Shown in pieces: positions 25,725-35,928 of a stretch of DNA of 64,000 bases. A model generated the notes under the pieces. The model had not been told where the DNA came from. It saw nothing but the letters and a program-made list of their open reading frames with translations, and searched no databases. Source of the stretch: Paenibacillus catalpae (GTDB lineage: Bacteria; Bacillota; Bacilli; Paenibacillales; Paenibacillaceae); NCBI RefSeq assembly GCF_900112695.1, contig NZ_FOMT01000001.1:620001-684000 (forward strand), written 5' to 3'. The first letter of the stretch is position 1. Every line of letters begins with the position of its first letter. The position numbers and the translations under genes are program-made.

Positions 25725-26315
25725 TTAATTTACAATTCTTTTCGCGTAAACCAGCGATTTTGCAAACCATGTGCCTTCCATCGGTTCATAGGTTACTTTC
25801 GCGCGTCCGCCGCCGCATTGAAGGATGTAATGCTTGCCATTAACAACACCTGCATATATGCCAACATGACCGCCGCCTCCGCTTGTAGAACGGTTTAAAG
25901 TTCCATCGCCAGGATCAGCCGAGTTTTTGAAGAACAGCAGATCTCCAACTTTTAAATTTTTATATTTATTTTTCGAATCAAGGATAACCTGCTTCCCGAT
26001 ACTGCTGCTATAACGCTGTGTGCGCGAAGAACTGGAGAATTTTTTTCCAAGCGCGCTGCTATACACCCAGGAGGTGAAATTCGAGCAGTCAAAGCCGTAA
26101 CCGGCTTTCTGCACACCGCTGCGCCACTTTACGCCGAGCTGGGTTTTGCCTTTTTGAATCAATTTGCTAAGCTGTGCGCTTTGCGTGCTTTGGACAGAAG
26201 AAGATGCAGCTTTAGTAGTCGTTGCACCCAATACGGGGGCTTGTACAATACCCGATAAAGCAATGACGCCGGCTAGAGTGATGATCCCTTTTTTGAAAAT
26301 GGTTTTTTTAGACAT
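25725..26315 (-). CDS. Secreted NlpC/P60 cell-wall endopeptidase
   Basis: A 196-aa exported protein: a Sec signal peptide (KKTIFKKG, then a hydrophobic core to about residue 30) followed by a Ser/Gln-rich linker and one NlpC/P60 catalytic domain. The probable catalytic Cys is Cys77 (FDCSNF) and His is His150 (GGHVGIYAG). The third position falls at YILQC, where Gln166 may replace the usual His, as some family members do. There is no separate wall-binding repeat, so targeting is unclear. The ATG follows TTAGGAGG on the minus strand. Confidence 0.9.
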   Translation of the reverse strand: MSKKTIFKKGIITLAGVIALSGIVQAPVLGATTTKAASSSVQSTQSAQLSKLIQKGKTQLGVKWRSGVQKAGYGFDCSNFTSWVYSSALGKKFSSSSRTQRYSSSIGKQVILDSKNKYKNLKVGDLLFFKNSADPGDGTLNRSTSGGGGHVGIYAGVVNGKHYILQCGGGRAKVTYEPMEGTWFAKSLVYAKRIVN

Positions 26316-26749
26316 GTATGTATTCCTCCTAAGTATGTAGTTTGTTCGTGAATGGATGGGGCACCTTTATACTAATAACGATCCATAGGGGTAGTCAGCT
26401 AATAAAAGTTACCAATTCATTTGCAATAAGTTAAAATAAATATTTTTTTATTAATCCTTTATTCACCTGTTAAACAGAAAATGTTAATAAAAGCGAAAAT
26501 AAATAAGGGTAATGAAAAAAATCCGGACGTAATACATCATAAATTATATATATATCTACAAGTAGGAAATATAAGGTTTGTAATTGATCTAAAGGGGAGT
26601 TTTTTCCAAAGCGTGTTTATGGATGAGTTACGGCTTGTTAAAGTTTTTTAATGTGTAGAAACGGATTCCGCGCTGGCCGATTATGGCGCAAAAAGCAAAA
26701 AAAGCAGCCCGCCCTCAGTGGAGGATGGACCGCTTCTGCTTGAGATCAT
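26316..26749. other. AT-rich intergenic region, no gene seen
   Basis: About 430 bp of unusually AT-rich sequence upstream of the NlpC/P60 gene, with runs such as ATTATATATATATC at 26542-26557 and AAATATTTTTTTATTAA near 26439. It should hold the NlpC/P60 promoter, which I could not place with confidence, and at its right end the rqcH terminator. Confidence 0.5.
26694..26745 (-). terminator. rqcH terminator
   Basis: On the minus strand an AGCAG...CCTC / GAGG...CTGCT stem with internal mismatches is followed by TTTTTTTGCTTTTT. Confidence 0.6.
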
Positions 26750-28492
26750 TCAATTCACGCTGCGTGATGGAAGTGCTTTGATCCGCTGTTCATCCGGTGT
26801 GATGAACAGCGTCTTCTGATGATCGTAGATAACGAAGCCTGGCTTCGCCCCGCTTGGCTTGCGGACATGACGGATAAACGTATAATCAACGGGAATCAGG
26901 CTGGACTCCCGGGCCTGGCTGTAATAGCCGGATAACATGGCCGCCTCCTCAAGAGTGGCATCGCCAAAATCTCCACCGCGGATAACGACATGAGATCCAG
27001 GGATATCCTTGGTATGAAGCCAGACATCCGAAGGGGAAGCCAGCCGGTTCGTTAAGTATTCGTTTTGTGTATTGTTTTTGCCGACATAGATGCTGACGCC
27101 TTCGGATGAGGTATAACACATCAAGGTTGGCTTGGCCGTTTTTTTCCGTTTCGGACCGCGCTTCACCCTGCTTCGAAGATAACCTTGCTCCACAAGCTCG
27201 TCCCTGATCTCCTCGATGTCTGCAAGAGAAGCGTTGCCCAACTGCTGCAGCAGCGTTTCCATATAGGTAATCTCATCCCGGGTAAGGGCCATTTGCTCCT
27301 CAACTACGGCAATACTGTTCTTCTGCTTTGTATATTTGCGGAAATACCGCTGGGCGTTGTCCGATGGCGTAAGCTGCGCATCCAGCTCAATGGTGACGGT
27401 TGCCTGTTCCTCGTCGTAGAAGTTGATTAATTCTACCGACTTGTCTCCACGGTTAATCTGATGCATATAAGCGGTCAACAGCTCGCCAAGCACGCGGTAT
27501 TTATCCGCATCCTGCGCTTCTTCGACCGTTTCCTTCAACTTTTCCATTTTCTTTTCATTCTTGGCTTTCTCGTTCTGGACAAAACGGATCAAATCGAGTG
27601 CGCGTTGCTTGACCGTATCCCGTTCCGCTTTATCGCCATAATAGGCTTCCAGACATTCACTAATTGCTGAATAGGTCTCGGATGAGCCTTGGATATGGGT
27701 AAGAGGTGTAATCGAGAAATAAGCTTTGCCGTTTGCATCCACCGCGATCGTTGGAGTGTAGTCATGGGTCCGGACATCGTTCATAAGAGCCTGGAAGCAG
27801 CTCCACAGGCTGCTGTTGCCATTCTCGGCACGGTACACGATTTCTTTGGCAAGCAGCGGGCTGAGTCCGCTGAACGCCTGGACGAGCTGACGCTGCGGCG
27901 GCAAAATCTCCGCGTTTTCAGCTTCATTCGTCTGATGGAGTGAAGCCTGGAACTGTTCCTCGCTCGTTAGGTCAAGCGGATCCTTCTTCCCTTGATCGGG
28001 CGGTGCGGTGTATTTGCTGCCGGGCATGACAATCCGGAAGGTGCTGATGGCAGGTGTAACATGATGAATGCCGTCATGGATTGTCCCTGTTGAAGGATCC
28101 AGCAAAATAATGTTGCTGTGCCGCCCCATAATTTCAATCACGATCGTCTTTAGAGATATATCGCCAAGCTCATCCCGGTGCCGGACGTCCATATGAATAA
28201 TCCGTTCGCGCCCGATCTGCTTAACCGCTTCAATCGTTGCACCTTCGCAATATTTGCGCATCAGCATGCAGAACATAGGGGCTTCAAGCGGATTAACGTA
28301 AGAAGCATTCGTCCAATGAACGCGCGGATAGGTCGGGTTGGCGGACAGGAGCAGCTTGCCTTGTGCGCCCGCGCCGCGGATGCTGAATACGAGATCATTG
28401 TCCGTCGGTTGATGGATTTTATGAATGCGAGCGCCGATGCAGCGCTGGAGCTCTTTTACAATTGCGTGAATAACAATGCCGTCTAAGGCCAT
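26750..28492 (-). CDS. rqcH: RqcH (NFACT / Rqc2 homologue), ribosome quality control
   Basis: Binds stalled 50S-peptidyl-tRNA complexes and recruits tRNA-Ala to add C-terminal alanine tails. The 580-aa protein has the NFACT-N domain (MALDGIVIHAIVKEL), the signature EIMGRHSNIILLD (~residues 128-140), a central coiled coil (~300-440) and the NFACT-R domain (SEGVSIYVGKNN, then WLHTKDIPGSHVVIRG). The position of the conserved Asp-Arg pair reads Glu96-Arg97 (GRERII). AAGGAG lies 10 nt before the ATG. It is the yloA counterpart, divergent from yloB; older names are FbpA/fibronectin-binding protein. Confidence 0.95.
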   Translation of the reverse strand: MALDGIVIHAIVKELQRCIGARIHKIHQPTDNDLVFSIRGAGAQGKLLLSANPTYPRVHWTNASYVNPLEAPMFCMLMRKYCEGATIEAVKQIGRERIIHMDVRHRDELGDISLKTIVIEIMGRHSNIILLDPSTGTIHDGIHHVTPAISTFRIVMPGSKYTAPPDQGKKDPLDLTSEEQFQASLHQTNEAENAEILPPQRQLVQAFSGLSPLLAKEIVYRAENGNSSLWSCFQALMNDVRTHDYTPTIAVDANGKAYFSITPLTHIQGSSETYSAISECLEAYYGDKAERDTVKQRALDLIRFVQNEKAKNEKKMEKLKETVEEAQDADKYRVLGELLTAYMHQINRGDKSVELINFYDEEQATVTIELDAQLTPSDNAQRYFRKYTKQKNSIAVVEEQMALTRDEITYMETLLQQLGNASLADIEEIRDELVEQGYLRSRVKRGPKRKKTAKPTLMCYTSSEGVSIYVGKNNTQNEYLTNRLASPSDVWLHTKDIPGSHVVIRGGDFGDATLEEAAMLSGYYSQARESSLIPVDYTFIRHVRKPSGAKPGFVIYDHQKTLFITPDEQRIKALPSRSVN

Positions 28493-28649
28493 GAGGGTTG
28501 ATCTCCTTTAATAGATGTCTTTCTCTATCATGCCATAGTTAAACGAAAAACTTAAGTCTTTAGGTGGGATATTTTGCAGTTTGTCCGAATACATTTAGGC
28601 TTGAGAGGCTGTCCGAGAGCGCTCGGCATATACGGGAGGGAGTCGTACA

Positions 28650-31424
28650 ATGGAACAAATGAAATGGCACCAATTGGATGCGGGCGATCTGGCGAATACG
28701 CTGGGCAGCTCACTTACGCAAGGGCTGTCTGCATCGGAAGCAGAGGAAAGACTGTCGAAGAACGGGCGGAATGAGCTGGCCGAGGGGGAACGGATTTCAC
28801 CGGTTATGCTTCTACTGAATCAATTCAAGGATTTCATGGTGCTTGTGCTAATGGGCGCTACTCTCATATCGGGCCTATTAGGCGAATATTTGGATGCCAT
28901 TACGATCGTGGCCATTATTGTGCTTAATGCGGTTCTCGGATTCATTCAGGAATTCCGTGCCGAGAAGTCGCTTAGTGCCCTTAAGGAGCTGTCGGCTCCA
29001 ACGGCGAAGGTTATTCGCGGGGGAGAGCAGCTGATCATTGCTGCCAAAGAGCTGGTTAAAGGGGATATTGTTCTGCTTGAGAGCGGCGACCGCATTCCGG
29101 CCGATGTCCGGCTGCTGGAAGCAAACAGCTGCTATGCCGAAGAATCTGCTCTTACGGGGGAATCGGTGCCGGTAGGCAAGCACGCCGCTGCCATCCATGA
29201 AGCCGAGCTGCCGCTTGGCGACCAGCGTAATCTGGGCTTTATGGGTACGATGCTTACCCGGGGCACAGCCAAAGGTGTTGTTGTCCGGACAGGCATGGAA
29301 ACGGAAATGGGGAAAATCGCCGGCCTCATTCAGCAAACGGAGTCGATGGAAACGCCGCTTCAGCATAGACTGGAGCAGCTTGGCAAAATATTGATTGCGG
29401 TTGCGATTGGTCTTACAATTATGGTCGTTATTGCAGGTATACTGCATGGACAGCCTGCCTACGGAATGTTCCTTGCCGGTGTCAGCCTTGCGGTTGCCGC
29501 TATTCCGGAAGGGCTTCCGGCAATCGTCACGATTGCACTTGCCCTTGGCGTACAACGGATGATTAAACGAAAGGCTATCGTCCGCAAGCTGCCTTCAGTA
29601 GAAACATTGGGCTGCGCCTCCGTCATTTGCTCGGACAAAACCGGGACGCTGACTCAAAACAAAATGACCGTCACAAACCTGTGGCTTGGCGGCCGCCGAC
29701 TTCAAGTTACCGGAGAAGGATACGAGCCAACAGGTGCTGCATTTGAAGATGGAGCCATGGTAGACGTCAAACATGATATTTCACTCAAACGGCTTTTGCA
29801 GATATCGGCGCTTTGTAATAACGCAACCGTAACCCAGGCCGAGCAGCAGGATACGAAGAAACGGAAGAACAAAGAGGTGCAGGAAGAATGGGTGCTGAAT
29901 GGCGACCCGACTGAAGGCGCGCTTACCGTTTTGTCTGCCAAGCTGGGGATGTCCGCCAAATCGCTGGAGGGCTTATATAAAAGGGAGAAAGAATTCCCGT
30001 TTGATTCCGAACGGAAGCGGATGAGTGTGCTTGTATCCCATCAAGGAGGCCGCGTGATTTACACGAAAGGCGCTTCCGATGTGCTGATGGATCATTGTAC
30101 CTACGTGCTGTGGGATGGCAAGGTCGTGCCGTTTACCGCAACCTTGAAGAAGAAATGCGCAGATGCTGCAGAAGAGATGGCACAGTCAGCCTTACGCGTG
30201 CTTGGCCTCGCTTACCGGGATATACGAAGCGGCGAAGCAACGGAGACGGAAGCCGATGTTGAATGCCAGCTTGTATTTGTCGGACTGACCGGTATGATTG
30301 ATCCTCCACGCCGCGAGGTGCGTGAAGCCATTGCAACCTGCCGCCGCGCAGGTATCAAGACGGTTATGATCACAGGCGATCATCAACTGACGGCAGAAGC
30401 AATTGCGAATCAGCTTGGCATTATGCCCCGCGGGGGCGTTGCGATGAGCGGCCGTCAATTGGAAAATATGACGGACGAACAGCTCGACCGTCACGTGGAT
30501 AACATCTATGTCTATGCCCGCGTGTCTCCGGAGCACAAGCTGCGGATCGTCAAGGCGCTGCAAAGAAAAGGTCATGTGGTTGCGATGACCGGCGACGGCG
30601 TTAATGATGCGCCTGCCATTAAAGCGGCGGACATTGGGATTGCAATGGGGATTACCGGTACGGACGTATCGAAGGAAGCTTCAGCGCTTGTTTTAAGTGA
30701 TGATAACTTCGCCACGATCGTCTCGGCCATAGAAGAAGGCCGCAGCATTTACGAGAACATCCGCAAGTTCATCCGTTATTTGCTCGCCTCTAATGTCGGC
30801 GAAATTTTGACGATGTTCCTGGCTATGATGGCAGGGCTTCCGCTGCCGCTTGTGCCGATTCAGATTTTGTGGGTTAACCTGGTGACAGACGGACTGCCGG
30901 CTATGGCACTTGGAGTTGACCAGGCGGAGAAGGATCTGATGCAGCAGAAGCCGCGTTCAGCGAAGGAAAGTGTCTTTGCCAGACGGCTTGGCTGGAAAAT
31001 CATCAGCCGCGGCGTACTGATCGGCGTATGTACGCTTGGCGCCTTCTGGATTACTTTGAAGATGGCTCCGGGTACAGCGGCAGAGCAGCTCACCAAAGCG
31101 CAAACGGTCGCTTTCGCCACACTGGTTCTGGCCCAGCTCATTCACGTCTTTGACTGCCGCAGCTCGCGCTCCATCTTCCATCGCAATATGCTGCAGAACC
31201 GGTATCTGGTGCTCGCTGTGCTGTCGTCTCTGATTCTGATGCTTGGCGTGCTCTATATTCCGATGTTGCAACCAATCTTCAAGACGGTACCGCTCGATTT
31301 CCGTGAATGGTGCCTCGTATTTGTGGCTGCAGGCATTCCGACCTTCCTGATGGGCATTGGCAGCGTGCTTGGCACAAGCAAACCTAAAAACAAGCCTGCC
31401 AAAATGGCGTTTAAAAATGTATGA
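28650..31424 (+). CDS. yloB: P-type Ca2+-transporting ATPase
   Basis: Membrane pump driven by ATP. The 924-aa protein follows the type IIA plan: an N-terminal cation-ATPase domain, TGES actuator loop (LTGESVPV, ~residue 178), the membrane PEGLP motif, the phosphorylated Asp in [14 protein letters not shown] (~331), a nucleotide domain with KGA, and [17 protein letters not shown] (~645), then six C-terminal membrane segments with NLVTDGLPA. The nucleotide domain contains a short Lys/Gln/Glu-rich insert (~390-410). GGGAGGGAG precedes the ATG. It is next to rqcH (yloA), as in B. subtilis. Confidence 0.95.
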   Translation: MEQMKWHQLDAGDLANTLGSSLTQGLSASEAEERLSKNGRNELAEGERISPVMLLLNQFKDFMVLVLMGATLISGLLGEYLDAITIVAIIVLNAVLGFIQEFRAEKSLSALKELSAPTAKVIRGGEQLIIAAKELVKGDIVLLESGDRIPADVRLLEANSCYAEESALTGESVPVGKHAAAIHEAELPLGDQRNLGFMGTMLTRGTAKGVVVRTGMETEMGKIAGLIQQTESMETPLQHRLEQLGKILIAVAIGLTIMVVIAGILHGQPAYGMFLAGVSLAVAAIPEGLPAIVTIALALGVQRMIKRKAIVRKLPSVETLGCASVICSDKTGTLTQNKMTVTNLWLGGRRLQVTGEGYEPTGAAFEDGAMVDVKHDISLKRLLQISALCNNATVTQAEQQDTKKRKNKEVQEEWVLNGDPTEGALTVLSAKLGMSAKSLEGLYKREKEFPFDSERKRMSVLVSHQGGRVIYTKGASDVLMDHCTYVLWDGKVVPFTATLKKKCADAAEEMAQSALRVLGLAYRDIRSGEATETEADVECQLVFVGLTGMIDPPRREVREAIATCRRAGIKTVMITGDHQLTAEAIANQLGIMPRGGVAMSGRQLENMTDEQLDRHVDNIYVYARVSPEHKLRIVKALQRKGHVVAMTGDGVNDAPAIKAADIGIAMGITGTDVSKEASALVLSDDNFATIVSAIEEGRSIYENIRKFIRYLLASNVGEILTMFLAMMAGLPLPLVPIQILWVNLVTDGLPAMALGVDQAEKDLMQQKPRSAKESVFARRLGWKIISRGVLIGVCTLGAFWITLKMAPGTAAEQLTKAQTVAFATLVLAQLIHVFDCRSSRSIFHRNMLQNRYLVLAVLSSLILMLGVLYIPMLQPIFKTVPLDFREWCLVFVAAGIPTFLMGIGSVLGTSKPKNKPAKMAFKNV

Positions 31425-31560
31425 TTTGAGCGTCAGAAATGAATCGAAAAATGCAAATCATAATCGGAATTATGAATAGCGTTTCCCTTTGCTTTGCGGT
31501 ATGCTAAGAAAAAATGATAGCTAATTCTATCTAATAGCTGCAGTAAAGGGGAACACTATA

Positions 31561-32391
31561 ATGAAATTCACAAAAATGAATGGTTTGGGCAATGACTTTA
31601 TCGTAGTAGCAGGCGAGCAGCAGCTGCCTGGCAATGTGGCGGAGCTGGCCATCAACTTGTGCAACCGGTTTTTCGGAATCGGAGCTGACGGACTTGTCTA
31701 TATCCTTCCTTCGGAAGTGGCGGATTTCCGCATGCGTATCATCAACTCCGACGGCTCGGAAGCTGAACAATGCGGCAATGCTATCCGCTGCGTAGCGAAA
31801 TATGTATACGATAACGGTCTTACAGATAAAGAAGAAATTAAGATTGAAACCCTTGGTGCCGGCGCGCAAACCGTTCAACTGCATGTAGCGGACGGCAAAG
31901 TGCAGACGGTGCGCGTCGATATGGGCGAGCCGATCCTGAATGGTCTGCAAGTGCCGACAACGGTTGACGCAGAACGCGTAATTGAGCATCCGATCGAAGT
32001 AGACGGCCGCGAATTCCGCTTCACAGCGGTATCGATGGGCAACCCGCACTGCGTGATCTATGTTGACGATGCAGCGAACTTCGATCTCGCAACATGGGGT
32101 CCTAAACTGGAGACTCATCCGATGTTCCCGCGCAAAATCAACGTTGAGTTTGTTACGGTGAAATCGCGTGAACATACCGAGATGCGCGTATGGGAGCGCG
32201 GCGCGGGACCTACGCTTGCTTGCGGCACAGGCGCTTGCGCAACGGTCGTATCTTCCGTATTGAACGGATTTACGGACCGTACGGCAGTTGTATCGCTTAA
32301 AGGCGGCGACCTTACTATTGAATGGAACGAAGCAGATAATCATGTTTATATGACAGGACCTGCAGCCGAAGCATTCCGCGGCGAGTGGTAA
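31561..32391 (+). CDS. dapF: Diaminopimelate epimerase
   Basis: Converts LL- to meso-diaminopimelate for lysine and peptidoglycan synthesis. The 276-aa protein has both catalytic cysteines: the first in NSDGSEAEQCGNAIRC (~residue 73) and the second in TLACGTGACATVV (~residue 222). The ATG follows AAAGGGG. It is not part of the ylo cluster in B. subtilis, so it and yitJ mark a local rearrangement between yloB and remA. Confidence 0.96.
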   Translation: MKFTKMNGLGNDFIVVAGEQQLPGNVAELAINLCNRFFGIGADGLVYILPSEVADFRMRIINSDGSEAEQCGNAIRCVAKYVYDNGLTDKEEIKIETLGAGAQTVQLHVADGKVQTVRVDMGEPILNGLQVPTTVDAERVIEHPIEVDGREFRFTAVSMGNPHCVIYVDDAANFDLATWGPKLETHPMFPRKINVEFVTVKSREHTEMRVWERGAGPTLACGTGACATVVSSVLNGFTDRTAVVSLKGGDLTIEWNEADNHVYMTGPAAEAFRGEW

Positions 32392-32406
32392 TAGGGAGAA
32401 ATGAAT

Positions 32407-34305
32407 ATGAAGCCCGATTTGAGAACGAAGCTTAAGCAGCGTATCTTGACCGGGGACGGCGCGATGGGAACCTATCTGTATCAGATGGGGTTCCCTGTCG
32501 GCGTTTCTTACGAAGAATTAAATATGACCCGTCCGGATGTCATTGAGAGTGTCCACCGCCGGTATTATGAGGCAGGAGCCCGCGTCATTGAGACGAATAC
32601 GTTCTCGGCCAATCTGGTCAAGCTGTCCAAATACGGTCTTGAATCGGAGATGGAGGCGATTAACCGTGCCGGCGTGCGAATTGCGAAAGCAGCCGCGGGA
32701 GCAGATGCTTACGTTGTTGGCGCTGTCGGCTCGATCCGGGCGGGCAGACTTAAGGACATGCGGGTATCGGAAGTCAGCGAAGCGTTTGAACGTCAGCTGG
32801 ACGCATTGCTTGCTGAAGAGGTAGACGGCATTCTGTTTGAAACGTTTTATGATTTTGACGAAATGCGCCTGGCCTTGGGACTTGCGCGCAAAGTGTCCCA
32901 AGTGCCTGTTATTTGTCAGTTTGCGGTGGAAGGCGTTGGACGTACGCAGGATGGCACCGGCTTGCTGGATGCCTTTTCTCTGCTGAAGGATGAGGGAGCA
33001 GATGTTGTCGGCTTTAACTGCCGCAGCGGTCCAAACGGCATTATGCGGGCGGTTGACGCGATTGGCGGTCCGGTTGAGCTGCCGCTGTCGATCTTCCCGA
33101 ACGCGGGTATCCCGGATTACGTAGATGGCAAATACACCTATACCGCAGGACCGGATTACTTTGCCGAGACGGCACTACGCTTCGCAGACCGCGGTGCACG
33201 GATTATCGGCGGATGCTGCGGAACAACGCCGGAGCATATTGCTGCAATGGCCAAGGCGTTGAAGGATTATGCCCCGCAAAGCGATATTGCAGTCGCTGCG
33301 GTTGCTGACGCTCCCGAGGCCGAGGTGATTGACATCGCGGCGGAGCCGACTGAAGTAGTGAAGGATGCTTCGGAAGAACGTGCGGGCACGCCAATTATTT
33401 CGGAACCATCCCTTTTGGATACCGTAAAAGTAAGACATACCGTTATCGTTGAGCTTGATCCTCCCCGTGATTTGGATATTACCAGGTTTATGGAAGGCGC
33501 TGCTGCATTAAAGGCATGCGGAGCGGACGCCATCACGATGGCGGACAACTCGCTTGCGGTAACGCGGATGAGCAATCTTGCGCTGGCCGCGCTTGTGAAG
33601 GAGAAAATCGGGCTTCGGCCGCTCGTTCATATTGCCTGCCGCGACCGTAATCTGATTGGCACGCAGTCTCATATGATGGGTCTGGATGCGCTGGGTATTG
33701 ATCATGTGCTGGCCGTAACCGGTGACCCTGCAAGATTTGGTGATTTGCCAGATTCCAGCTCGGTTTATGATCTGACATCGTTTGAGATGATCCGGATGAT
33801 CAAGCAGCTTAATCAGGGAATCGCCTTCTCGGGCAAACCGCTGAAACAGAAAGCGAAGTTTGTTGTAGGGGCTGCCTTTAACCCAAACGTGAAGCATCTG
33901 GACAAAGCGGTTCAGCGTCTTGAACGCAAAATCGCTTCAGGCGCGGACTATATCATGACGCAGCCAGTCTATGAACCGGTGCTCATCGAGAAAATCGCGG
34001 AAGCGACCAAGCATTTGTCTGTTCCGGTATTTATTGGCATTATGCCGCTTGCGAGCGGGCGTAATGCCGAATACTTGCATAATGAGGTTCCCGGCATCCA
34101 ATTATCCGATGAAGTTCGGAAGCGGATGACGGGTCTGGAAGGGGCGGCAGGAAGGGCGGAAGGAGTAAAGATCTCGCAGGAGCTGCTTGACATCGCTCTC
34201 GTGCATTTCAAGGGTATTTACTTCATGACTCCGTTTATGTTCTACGATATGGCGGTTCAACTGACTAACTATGTATGGACCAAGACAGGGGTGCAAAGAA
34301 GCTAA
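32407..34305 (+). CDS. yitJ: Bifunctional homocysteine S-methyltransferase / methylenetetrahydrofolate reductase
   Basis: Makes methionine and methyl-THF. The N-terminal half (~1-290) is a homocysteine methyltransferase with GDGAMGTYLYQMG, a zinc Cys in GFNCRSGP and the Cys-Cys pair in IGGCCGTTPEH. A poorly conserved linker (~295-345) leads to the MTHFR half (~350-632) with VELDPPRD, LAVTGDPARFG and a FIMTQPVYE-like segment (YIMTQPVYE). The ATG at 32407 has GGGAG 8 nt upstream; the ATG six bases earlier is too close. It follows dapF by 15 bp, so the two are likely co-transcribed. There is no S-box riboswitch in front. Confidence 0.93.
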   Translation: MKPDLRTKLKQRILTGDGAMGTYLYQMGFPVGVSYEELNMTRPDVIESVHRRYYEAGARVIETNTFSANLVKLSKYGLESEMEAINRAGVRIAKAAAGADAYVVGAVGSIRAGRLKDMRVSEVSEAFERQLDALLAEEVDGILFETFYDFDEMRLALGLARKVSQVPVICQFAVEGVGRTQDGTGLLDAFSLLKDEGADVVGFNCRSGPNGIMRAVDAIGGPVELPLSIFPNAGIPDYVDGKYTYTAGPDYFAETALRFADRGARIIGGCCGTTPEHIAAMAKALKDYAPQSDIAVAAVADAPEAEVIDIAAEPTEVVKDASEERAGTPIISEPSLLDTVKVRHTVIVELDPPRDLDITRFMEGAAALKACGADAITMADNSLAVTRMSNLALAALVKEKIGLRPLVHIACRDRNLIGTQSHMMGLDALGIDHVLAVTGDPARFGDLPDSSSVYDLTSFEMIRMIKQLNQGIAFSGKPLKQKAKFVVGAAFNPNVKHLDKAVQRLERKIASGADYIMTQPVYEPVLIEKIAEATKHLSVPVFIGIMPLASGRNAEYLHNEVPGIQLSDEVRKRMTGLEGAAGRAEGVKISQELLDIALVHFKGIYFMTPFMFYDMAVQLTNYVWTKTGVQRS

Positions 34306-34609
34306 ATCGTTTGTTTTCGCATTTTCTCTTGTTCGTTTCTCCAAAATCCATTAATATATATAACAATGGATCGGGCTGCCTGTTTGGCTGTCTGCAACTT
34401 TCCCGGGACAGGCAGTGCCCGGTATAGCGGCGGCAACAAGCGTGAATGCGCGGCGCGGAACGTATGCTCCGGACTTTTTTCGTCAACAATAGTGCAATGG
34501 TTCTGTCGTTATTTGGCAGGGTGGAGCAATTCATCAGGGTCCAATACTTTTATAAATAGATTTGATTTATACGGGAGTTGCACGAGGAAGACCGGAGGGG
34601 GAACCTGAC
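34306..34609. other. Structured 300-bp region upstream of remA
   Basis: No gene is seen; yloC, which lies here in B. subtilis, is absent. There is a hairpin CCATT...AATGG at 34348-34369 and a larger one GGGC-GCCTGT...ACAGGC-GCCC at 34373-34420. A TATAAA at 34551-34556 may belong to the remA promoter. Confidence 0.4.
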
Positions 34610-34870
34610 TTGGCTATTAAACTTATTAATATCGGCTTCGGCAATATTGTTTCGGCCAATCGCATTATTTCAATTGTTAGTCCGGAGTCGGCACCAATTA
34701 AACGGATTATTCAAGAAGCACGTGACAGACATATGCTGATTGACGCAACTTATGGAAGACGCACGCGTGCTGTTATTATTACAGACAGCGACCATGTCAT
34801 TTTATCGGCTGTGCAGCCAGAGACGGTTGCGCATCGTTTGTCGACCAAGGATGACGATAACGACGAATAG
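34610..34870 (+). CDS. remA: RemA, extracellular matrix regulator (DUF370)
   Basis: DNA-binding activator of matrix and osmoprotection genes in B. subtilis. The start is TTG at 34610 with GGAGGGGG upstream; the protein then begins (M)[17 protein letters not shown], which is nearly identical to RemA. At 86 aa the length is right. [18 protein letters not shown] and [16 protein letters not shown] complete the family signature. It lies 14 bp before gmk, the usual remA-gmk-rpoZ order. Confidence 0.95.
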   Translation: MAIKLINIGFGNIVSANRIISIVSPESAPIKRIIQEARDRHMLIDATYGRRTRAVIITDSDHVILSAVQPETVAHRLSTKDDDNDE

Positions 34871-34884
34871 CTACGGGGAGTATT

Positions 34885-35502
34885 ATGGAAAAGGGATTGT
34901 TGATTGTATTGTCCGGACCTTCCGGTGTTGGGAAGGGAACGGTATGTTCCGTCCTTCGCCAAAAGGTGCCTGAGCTTGTCTATTCCGTATCGGCTACGAC
35001 ACGGAAACCAAGACAAGGTGAAATCGATGGCATTAATTATTTCTTCAAATCAAGAGAGCAGTTCCAGGAGATGATCGCTAATGATGCACTCCTTGAGCAT
35101 GCCGAGTATGTCGGCAATTGTTACGGTACTCCGCGTGATTTCGTTGAGAGTACGCTGGCAAGCGGTAAAGACGTTATTCTGGAAATTGAAGTGCAAGGCG
35201 CTCTGAAGGTGAAAGAGAAGTTCCCGGAAGGCGTATTTGTCTTCCTGCTGCCACCTTCGCTCGACGAGTTGAAGTCCCGTATTACGGGCAGAGGTACGGA
35301 AACCCAGGATACGATTAATAACCGGATGACGGTAGCTGTTGAAGAAATGAGCTTAATCCGTCATTATGATTATGCGGTTGTTAACGATGAGATTGATGCC
35401 GCGTGCCATCGTATTCAAAGCATTATTGTAGCTGAGCATTGCCGCAGAGACCGGTATTATTCCCATTTGGCAGATTTGCCGGCTGCTACCGAGAAAGTCT
35501 GA
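34885..35502 (+). CDS. gmk: Guanylate kinase
   Basis: Phosphorylates GMP to GDP. The 205-aa protein starts [19 protein letters not shown] with the P-loop, followed by [13 protein letters not shown] and GINYFF (GMP binding) and [10 protein letters not shown]. The ATG follows TACGGGGAG. Middle gene of remA-gmk-rpoZ. Confidence 0.98.
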   Translation: MEKGLLIVLSGPSGVGKGTVCSVLRQKVPELVYSVSATTRKPRQGEIDGINYFFKSREQFQEMIANDALLEHAEYVGNCYGTPRDFVESTLASGKDVILEIEVQGALKVKEKFPEGVFVFLLPPSLDELKSRITGRGTETQDTINNRMTVAVEEMSLIRHYDYAVVNDEIDAACHRIQSIIVAEHCRRDRYYSHLADLPAATEKV

Positions 35503-35519
35503 GCGAGAGGTGAAGAACA

Positions 35520-35729
35520 ATGTTGTATCCATCGATTGATGAAATGGTTAAGAAAGTAGACAGCAAATATTCGCTTGTAGTAGCGGCTTCGAGACGCGCG
35601 CGTATGCTGCGTAATGGTGAGAAATCCGAGCTTCGCAACCCGAGATCCCGCAAATTCGTTGGCGTTGCCCTGGAAGAGATCTACCACGACATCGTGATCG
35701 TTGAACAAACAACGGACAAAGAAGATTAA
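35520..35729 (+). CDS. rpoZ: RNA polymerase omega subunit
   Basis: Small assembly subunit of RNA polymerase. At 69 aa it has MLYPSIDEMVKKVDSKYSLV, AASRRARML and FVGVALEEIYHDIV. The ATG follows GAGAGGTGAAG. It is the last gene of remA-gmk-rpoZ and is followed by a strong terminator. Confidence 0.97.
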   Translation: MLYPSIDEMVKKVDSKYSLVVAASRRARMLRNGEKSELRNPRSRKFVGVALEEIYHDIVIVEQTTDKED

Positions 35730-35743
35730 TAAGATCGAAATAA

Positions 35744-35782
35744 AGAATAGGATGGAGCGATAAGCTCCGTCCTATTTTTTTA
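35744..35782 (+). terminator. Terminator after rpoZ
   Basis: AATAGGATGGAGC/GCTCCGTCCTATT stem with a 5-nt loop, followed by a T-run. Confidence 0.92.
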
Positions 35783-35816
35783 TAGACAAGCTATATCCGG
35801 ATATGTCCGTTTTTGT

Positions 35817-35875
35817 TTGAAATAGTTGTTTTCAAAAACAAACAAACATGTTAACATATAAACAAACAAAAACAA
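35817..35875. promoter_or_regulatory. A-rich repeated operator-like region upstream of the deoR-lut genes
   Basis: Repeated AAACAAAC-type units flank a perfect palindrome ATGTTAACAT (35849-35858), with a TTTTTGTTTGA on the left that nearly mirrors them. This layout, ahead of a gene start and a DeoR-type regulator, suggests operator sites. The exact promoter boxes are not clear. Confidence 0.5.
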
Positions 35876-35898
35876 ATCATAATCGGAGGGAAAACAAA

Positions 35899-35928
35899 AT
35901 GACTCGCAAGTTATGGGATTCCTGTTAA
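35899..35928 (+). pseudogene. Nine-codon remnant, probably of a rhamnose catabolic gene (rhaE-like)
   Basis: A perfect CGGAGGG ribosome binding site is followed by ATG and only nine codons, MTRKLWDSC, then TAA. The first eight residues resemble the N-terminus of rhamnulose-1-phosphate aldolase/lactaldehyde dehydrogenase proteins (B. subtilis YuxG/RhaE begins in a similar way, with WDS), recalled from memory. Downstream DNA to 36043 has no coding character. A deletion that kept the promoter and start of such a gene would explain it. A genuine leader peptide is the alternative. Confidence 0.4.

Noticed and set aside
26316..26749. Hidden gene or origin-like AT-rich element
   Set aside because: No ORF with a ribosome binding site, and no DnaA-box cluster that I could recognise.
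31531..32343. 270-codon open frame antisense to dapF
   Set aside because: The sense strand encodes an intact, canonical DapF; the antisense product has no recognisable features.
32392..32406. SAM riboswitch expected before yitJ
   Set aside because: yitJ follows dapF by only 15 bp, so there is no room; none is seen upstream of dapF either.
34306..34609. Riboswitch upstream of remA
   Set aside because: Hairpins are present, but I could not match the conserved cores of S-box, T-box, FMN, purine or c-di-GMP riboswitches, and there is no terminator/antiterminator pair.
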